42,030 nt of DNA from a virus: IMG/VR virus record IMGVR_UViG_3300008050_000104, positions 1 through 42,030 of that record; one strand, given 5' to 3'. The position numbers were made by a program, and so were the translations under genes. Below the pieces are notes generated by a model that saw only the letters and a list, made by a program, of their open reading frames with translations, made no database searches and was not told the origin of the DNA. Of this stretch, positions 38,765 to 42,030 are shown piece by piece; position 1 is the first letter of the stretch, and the number at the start of each line of letters is the position of its first letter.

Positions 38765-39385
38765 ATGCCTACGAACCGCCCCATCTTCAGACCAGCTTTC
38801 CCGGGAGGGGCAGAGGATGAGTTTTCTTCCACTGGGAGGCGTCCCGTCATCTTTGACATTATTGCGCCTGATGGGATCACAAGCGTTCTCCCCGACAGCT
38901 TGAAGCTCGTCCTCCATGTGAACCCTACTTCCATGAAGATTGCCTATGAGCGAGTCGTGGAGCGCACACAGACCAAGAGCGGCTACGTCGAGCAACACTG
39001 GGGCGACGGCACCCAGACCATCAACTTCGATATGGCGACCGGGGGCTTCATGCGGCTCTACGCTGGTCTGGCCAATAACACCTCACCCGAAATGACCCAA
39101 GGAACGAGGCGGGAGAGCTTGGCCTACGACTCCTACTTGGACATGCTGGCTCTTTTCCACAACAACGGAAGTGTCTACGACATCTCTGGGCGCATCGCTC
39201 TCCAAGGGCAGATCAAGGTCACCTTTGATGGTGGCGTCTACTTCGGTTGGTTTACTACTTTCAATGTGACGGAGAGTGCTGACAAGCCTTTCCAGTTCAC
39301 CCTGTCCGCTGCCTTTGAGGTCTCCTCCGAGGTCCAAACGTGGCGCACTTCTGCTGACTCTTCATCTTCGGTCTTTGATCTGTAA
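38765..39385 (+). CDS. Tail / baseplate hub-associated protein, paralog 1
   Basis: 206 residues from ATG 38765. It contains LKLVLHVNPTSMKIAYERV, GYVEQHWGDGTQTINF, RRESLAYDSYLDMLALFHNN and GSVYD, then strands (GVYFGWFTTFNVTESADKP). The same order of segments occurs in the next gene. This repeated tail-protein fold, just after the tape measure, fits a tail-tip or hub component. No catalytic motif. Confidence 0.65.
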   Translation: MPTNRPIFRPAFPGGAEDEFSSTGRRPVIFDIIAPDGITSVLPDSLKLVLHVNPTSMKIAYERVVERTQTKSGYVEQHWGDGTQTINFDMATGGFMRLYAGLANNTSPEMTQGTRRESLAYDSYLDMLALFHNNGSVYDISGRIALQGQIKVTFDGGVYFGWFTTFNVTESADKPFQFTLSAAFEVSSEVQTWRTSADSSSSVFDL

Positions 39386-39396
39386 GGGGGTGTTCC

Positions 39397-40716
39397 ATGG
39401 CTGGCGGTTTCTTTGAGAGCTTTGCGGCGGACCCTGCGGCAGCGGACACCTACCGCGCTGACCGTTACGAGTACGTCCCCAGTGGTCCCGGACTCACTTC
39501 TAACTTTGAAGTGCAGGAGGGTATCCCGGTAGACGGGAGCAATAAGATTGCTCGCCAACTCTCCCCTTTTACCTTGCGGCTTATCATCCCTCCCGCCCTT
39601 CTTGAAGCCCTTGATGTCAAGGGGGTGGACGTAAACCTCATGGGGCGCGTTGGCCAAGAGAGTAAAGAGCGGGACCTTCAGATGAAGACGATCCGGGAGG
39701 CTCTGGGGATTCCGATTGCGGGAGTAGGGTCCGCCTCCCAACAAGTGCTGACCAACCTGCGTTCGACGGTGTCAGCGGGACAGTATCTCCAGTCCACTAT
39801 GGGCACCGATGTGCGCTCTGTGTTGACCGACCTCACGACTGTGGCCGACATCCGGTATCAGGTGGAGGCGATGATGCAGACTCCGCCTCTCACGTTGCTC
39901 ATCAATCCCGAGAGCATGGCTATCGCTTATGTTTCAACCCAGCAGTTTTCTAACCGTTCCCGCTCCGGCTTTATCTTTGAGCGGTGGGGAGAGGCTCAAC
40001 CTACCATTAGTTTCTCGGGAACCACGGGAGCTTGGGCGGCAGGCCAGAACCCTGCGCGGGTTTTCCCCGGCATGGACGAAACGGTGTCTCCTACAGGCGT
40101 TCAGTTCGCCACGAAGCGGGACAGCGCCGCCTTCCAGAACTTCATCTCTCTCTATCAGTTCTACCGCAACAACGGCTACATCTACGACACGGTTACCGGG
40201 ACGGAGGCGCACCTCTACATTGGGGCCGTGGCTATCGACTACGACCAGTGGACCTATGTCGGGCATATCGACAACTTTGAATACAGCTACGATGAGCAGA
40301 ACCCCCACAACCTCAAGTGGTCAATGAACTTCACCGTGGGGCGCATGTACGACCATGCAGAATCCCCCATTGTGATCCTCCCGGAAACTTCCCCCACCCC
40401 CGCTCCCGGCTCCCTCTCTCTTAGTGAGATGGGGGATATGATTGGAAACACCCCCCAGCAGAGCGATGTGGAGGGCAGGGCCGGAGGCTGGTTGGAAATG
40501 TCGGGCCGTGACGGCTTGGCTGGTCGTGGGGCCACTGCAACAGAGGAGTGGGTGGCGCGGCAGATCGAGGACGGCATCGCACAGGCCCAAGAAGCAGTGG
40601 AGTATCTGGCGGAGCAGTCCCAACACGGCCAGAGTCCGCTTCAAAATCTGGGGGTTCCCTTTAGCGGGGCTCCCGAATCGCTAACCCCCCCGAACCTCAC
40701 GCCGGGAGGGGAGTGA
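39397..40716 (+). CDS. Tail / baseplate hub-associated protein, paralog 2
   Basis: 439 residues from ATG 39397 after AAGGGGG. Residues about 165-325 repeat the fold of the preceding protein: TLLINPESMAIAYVSTQQ, GFIFERWGEAQPTISF, KRDSAAFQNFISLYQFYRNN and GYIYD, then YVGHIDNFEYSYDEQ. The N-terminal 160 residues are extra and include LLEALDVKGVDVNLMG. The C-terminal part is Pro/Ser-rich then helical. Likely a larger copy made by duplication, placed at the tail tip. Confidence 0.65.
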   Translation: MAGGFFESFAADPAAADTYRADRYEYVPSGPGLTSNFEVQEGIPVDGSNKIARQLSPFTLRLIIPPALLEALDVKGVDVNLMGRVGQESKERDLQMKTIREALGIPIAGVGSASQQVLTNLRSTVSAGQYLQSTMGTDVRSVLTDLTTVADIRYQVEAMMQTPPLTLLINPESMAIAYVSTQQFSNRSRSGFIFERWGEAQPTISFSGTTGAWAAGQNPARVFPGMDETVSPTGVQFATKRDSAAFQNFISLYQFYRNNGYIYDTVTGTEAHLYIGAVAIDYDQWTYVGHIDNFEYSYDEQNPHNLKWSMNFTVGRMYDHAESPIVILPETSPTPAPGSLSLSEMGDMIGNTPQQSDVEGRAGGWLEMSGRDGLAGRGATATEEWVARQIEDGIAQAQEAVEYLAEQSQHGQSPLQNLGVPFSGAPESLTPPNLTPGGE

Positions 40717-40738
40717 TGGTTGAGCGGTATGGTGCAAC

Positions 40739-42030
40739 ATGTCTGTAGGTGACAACAGCTTTGGCAACCGCCCTTACGCGGGCACTTACCGTTTGGGTTC
40801 TCAAACGGTGGTGCGCCATACGCCGGATTGTATCGTTCTGATCAACGGCCACACCCAGTTCGCTTCATGTGCCACCTGTAACAACAAGCTCGACTTCAAC
40901 AAGTACATCACACAGGTGTCGTGTGACCCCACGACCGAGCCGGTCTCGACGGCCAGCCTGTCGATGTCCATCCCTACCAATGATGCGTCCGTTTTCTCTC
41001 ACGATGGGAACTACGTTCTGGTACCCGGCCTTGAAGTCCTCATCCTCATGCGAGGGTATTTCCCGGTGGCGGGCTACGCGGCCAAGGGGCAAGAGAGCAC
41101 CACAGATGCCGATGAGAAAGTTCCCGTCTATCCGTACTATCAAACCTTCCGGGGAGTGGTGACGGAGGTCTCCCATGAGTATTCGGGTGGCTTCTACACG
41201 GCCAACCTGTCCTGCTCCAACATCCTCCATTTCTGGCAGTACCTTCAGATCAACACCAACGGGTCGGTGTTCGGAACTTCCCCCAAGGATGACGGGGGCG
41301 GCATCGATCTGACGGGCCACAAGATGAATGGGATGTCCCCTTATTCCATCATCTACACGTTGATGCGGGTGGGGTTTGGATCGGCGTTTGGGGTGAACTG
41401 GACGATTGCCCAGAAGGCTAACATCTCCGCTGTGGCGGATGGGACCGGCAAGAGCCTCTACAAACATGCGGCTCTATGGTGGGAGAAAAGATGGGGGGAG
41501 GCATCTACGCGGCTGCGTATGTATGGAGCCGATGGCTCTCTTTTTAATGCTTTTGAACAAGCCTTTATTGGCATGTTCGATGTGAAAGGGAACGCTGCCA
41601 AAGGGGCGGAGTTCATTAAGTCCTTTGGCATTGAGCTTCCCAAGAACTTCAACCCTGATGCTAAGGCCAACTACCAAGCCGCCGCCCGCACGGTGGGCTA
41701 CCGGGCCAGTGCGTTTGAGGAGGCTATTGTCGATCAGGAGGGCACGAAGCAGAGCGTGCTGAAGATGCAGGCGTTCGTGTTGGACCTTGGCCGGATGGGT
41801 CAGCCCAACATGTTCGATGCGGAATACATGTCGAAGATGGAGATTGCCGACACGGTCAAGGGTGTCTCGGGGTTTGAGTTCTATCAGGACGTAGACGGCG
41901 ACATTGTCTTTAAGCCCCCTTTCTATAATCCCGACACCAGCACCGACCCCGTCTACTGCATCAAGGATCGGGATCTCATCTCCATTTCTGAATCCCACAG
42001 CGAGCCTACGTCTACCTACGTCAAGGGGTC
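40739..42030 (+). CDS. Baseplate hub-like tail protein (3' end cut by window)
   Basis: Open to the window end from ATG 40739, 430 codons visible. Early residues have SCATCNN, then EPVSTASLSMSIPTNDASVF and a FRGVVTEVSHEYSGGFYTAN strand set, as in hub and D-protein-like tail proteins. Helical insertions follow (YKHAALWWEKRWGEASTRL). Then DGDIVFKPPFYNPDTS, the usual end of the hub barrel. The start has only a weak ribosome site. The position after two hub-associated paralogs supports a gp27/gpD-like hub role. Confidence 0.6.
   Translation, partial: MSVGDNSFGNRPYAGTYRLGSQTVVRHTPDCIVLINGHTQFASCATCNNKLDFNKYITQVSCDPTTEPVSTASLSMSIPTNDASVFSHDGNYVLVPGLEVLILMRGYFPVAGYAAKGQESTTDADEKVPVYPYYQTFRGVVTEVSHEYSGGFYTANLSCSNILHFWQYLQINTNGSVFGTSPKDDGGGIDLTGHKMNGMSPYSIIYTLMRVGFGSAFGVNWTIAQKANISAVADGTGKSLYKHAALWWEKRWGEASTRLRMYGADGSLFNAFEQAFIGMFDVKGNAAKGAEFIKSFGIELPKNFNPDAKANYQAAARTVGYRASAFEEAIVDQEGTKQSVLKMQAFVLDLGRMGQPNMFDAEYMSKMEIADTVKGVSGFEFYQDVDGDIVFKPPFYNPDTSTDPVYCIKDRDLISISESHSEPTSTYVKG

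Overview
This window is a stretch of a tailed-phage genome, most likely a large contractile-tailed (myovirus-type) phage of a bacterium. It carries a gp25-like baseplate wedge protein, a J-type baseplate protein, a tail tube candidate, a tape measure and hub proteins. Genes are packed tightly with many ATGA/TGATG overlaps and strong AGGAG-type ribosome sites. No tRNA, rRNA, CRISPR array, integrase or insertion sequence is visible. The host cannot be named from the sequence. Both edges cut genes: the left edge a CobT-like VWA gene, the right edge a baseplate hub-like gene.

Layout. 1-6.2 kb: a VWA protein / MoxR-CobS-like AAA+ pair, a winged-helix/zinc protein, a P-loop kinase and small unknowns. 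Several of these genes are preceded by a recurring hairpin/promoter-like element (TTCAA, exactly 16 bases, CGTAT). 6.2-6.8 kb: one antisense gene. 6.9-11.6 kb: two baseplate genes. 11.6-13.9 kb: a reverse-strand operon of a sigma-70-like factor, a zinc protein, a GIY-YIG nuclease and a SET-domain protein. 14.1-16.1 kb: small accessory genes. 16.1-18.3 kb: a second GIY-YIG gene, a tandem pair of membrane/coiled-coil proteins (holin candidates) and further unknowns.

18.3-26.9 kb: a large structural protein, then a cluster of ADP-ribosyltransferase-like (ART-like) genes. One gene fuses an ART-like domain, a GNAT acetyltransferase and a Nudix domain, joined by repeated linker peptides. Neck/virion proteins, an actin-like ATPase and a small basic protein with a SAP/HeH-like tail follow. 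26.9-27.7 kb: reverse-strand small protein and a DnaQ-type exonuclease. 27.8-30.1 kb: unknowns, an Ala-Pro repeat protein and a doubled cold-shock protein. 30.1-31.4 kb: a reverse-strand run of five small genes, one histone H1 (Hc1)-like, with a highly structured intergenic region. 31.5-42 kb: a small unknown, an SNase-type nuclease, and the tail module (tube, two chaperone-position proteins, a tape measure split over two overlapping frames, two paralogous tail proteins, hub).

How it may work together (inference): the phage sigma-like factor could read one of the two recurring promoter-like motifs. The ART/GNAT/Nudix cluster sits among virion genes and has linker peptides that recur at domain boundaries, which would suit virion-packaged effectors delivered with the DNA, comparable to T4 Alt. 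The actin-like protein with its basic partner could form a filament system.
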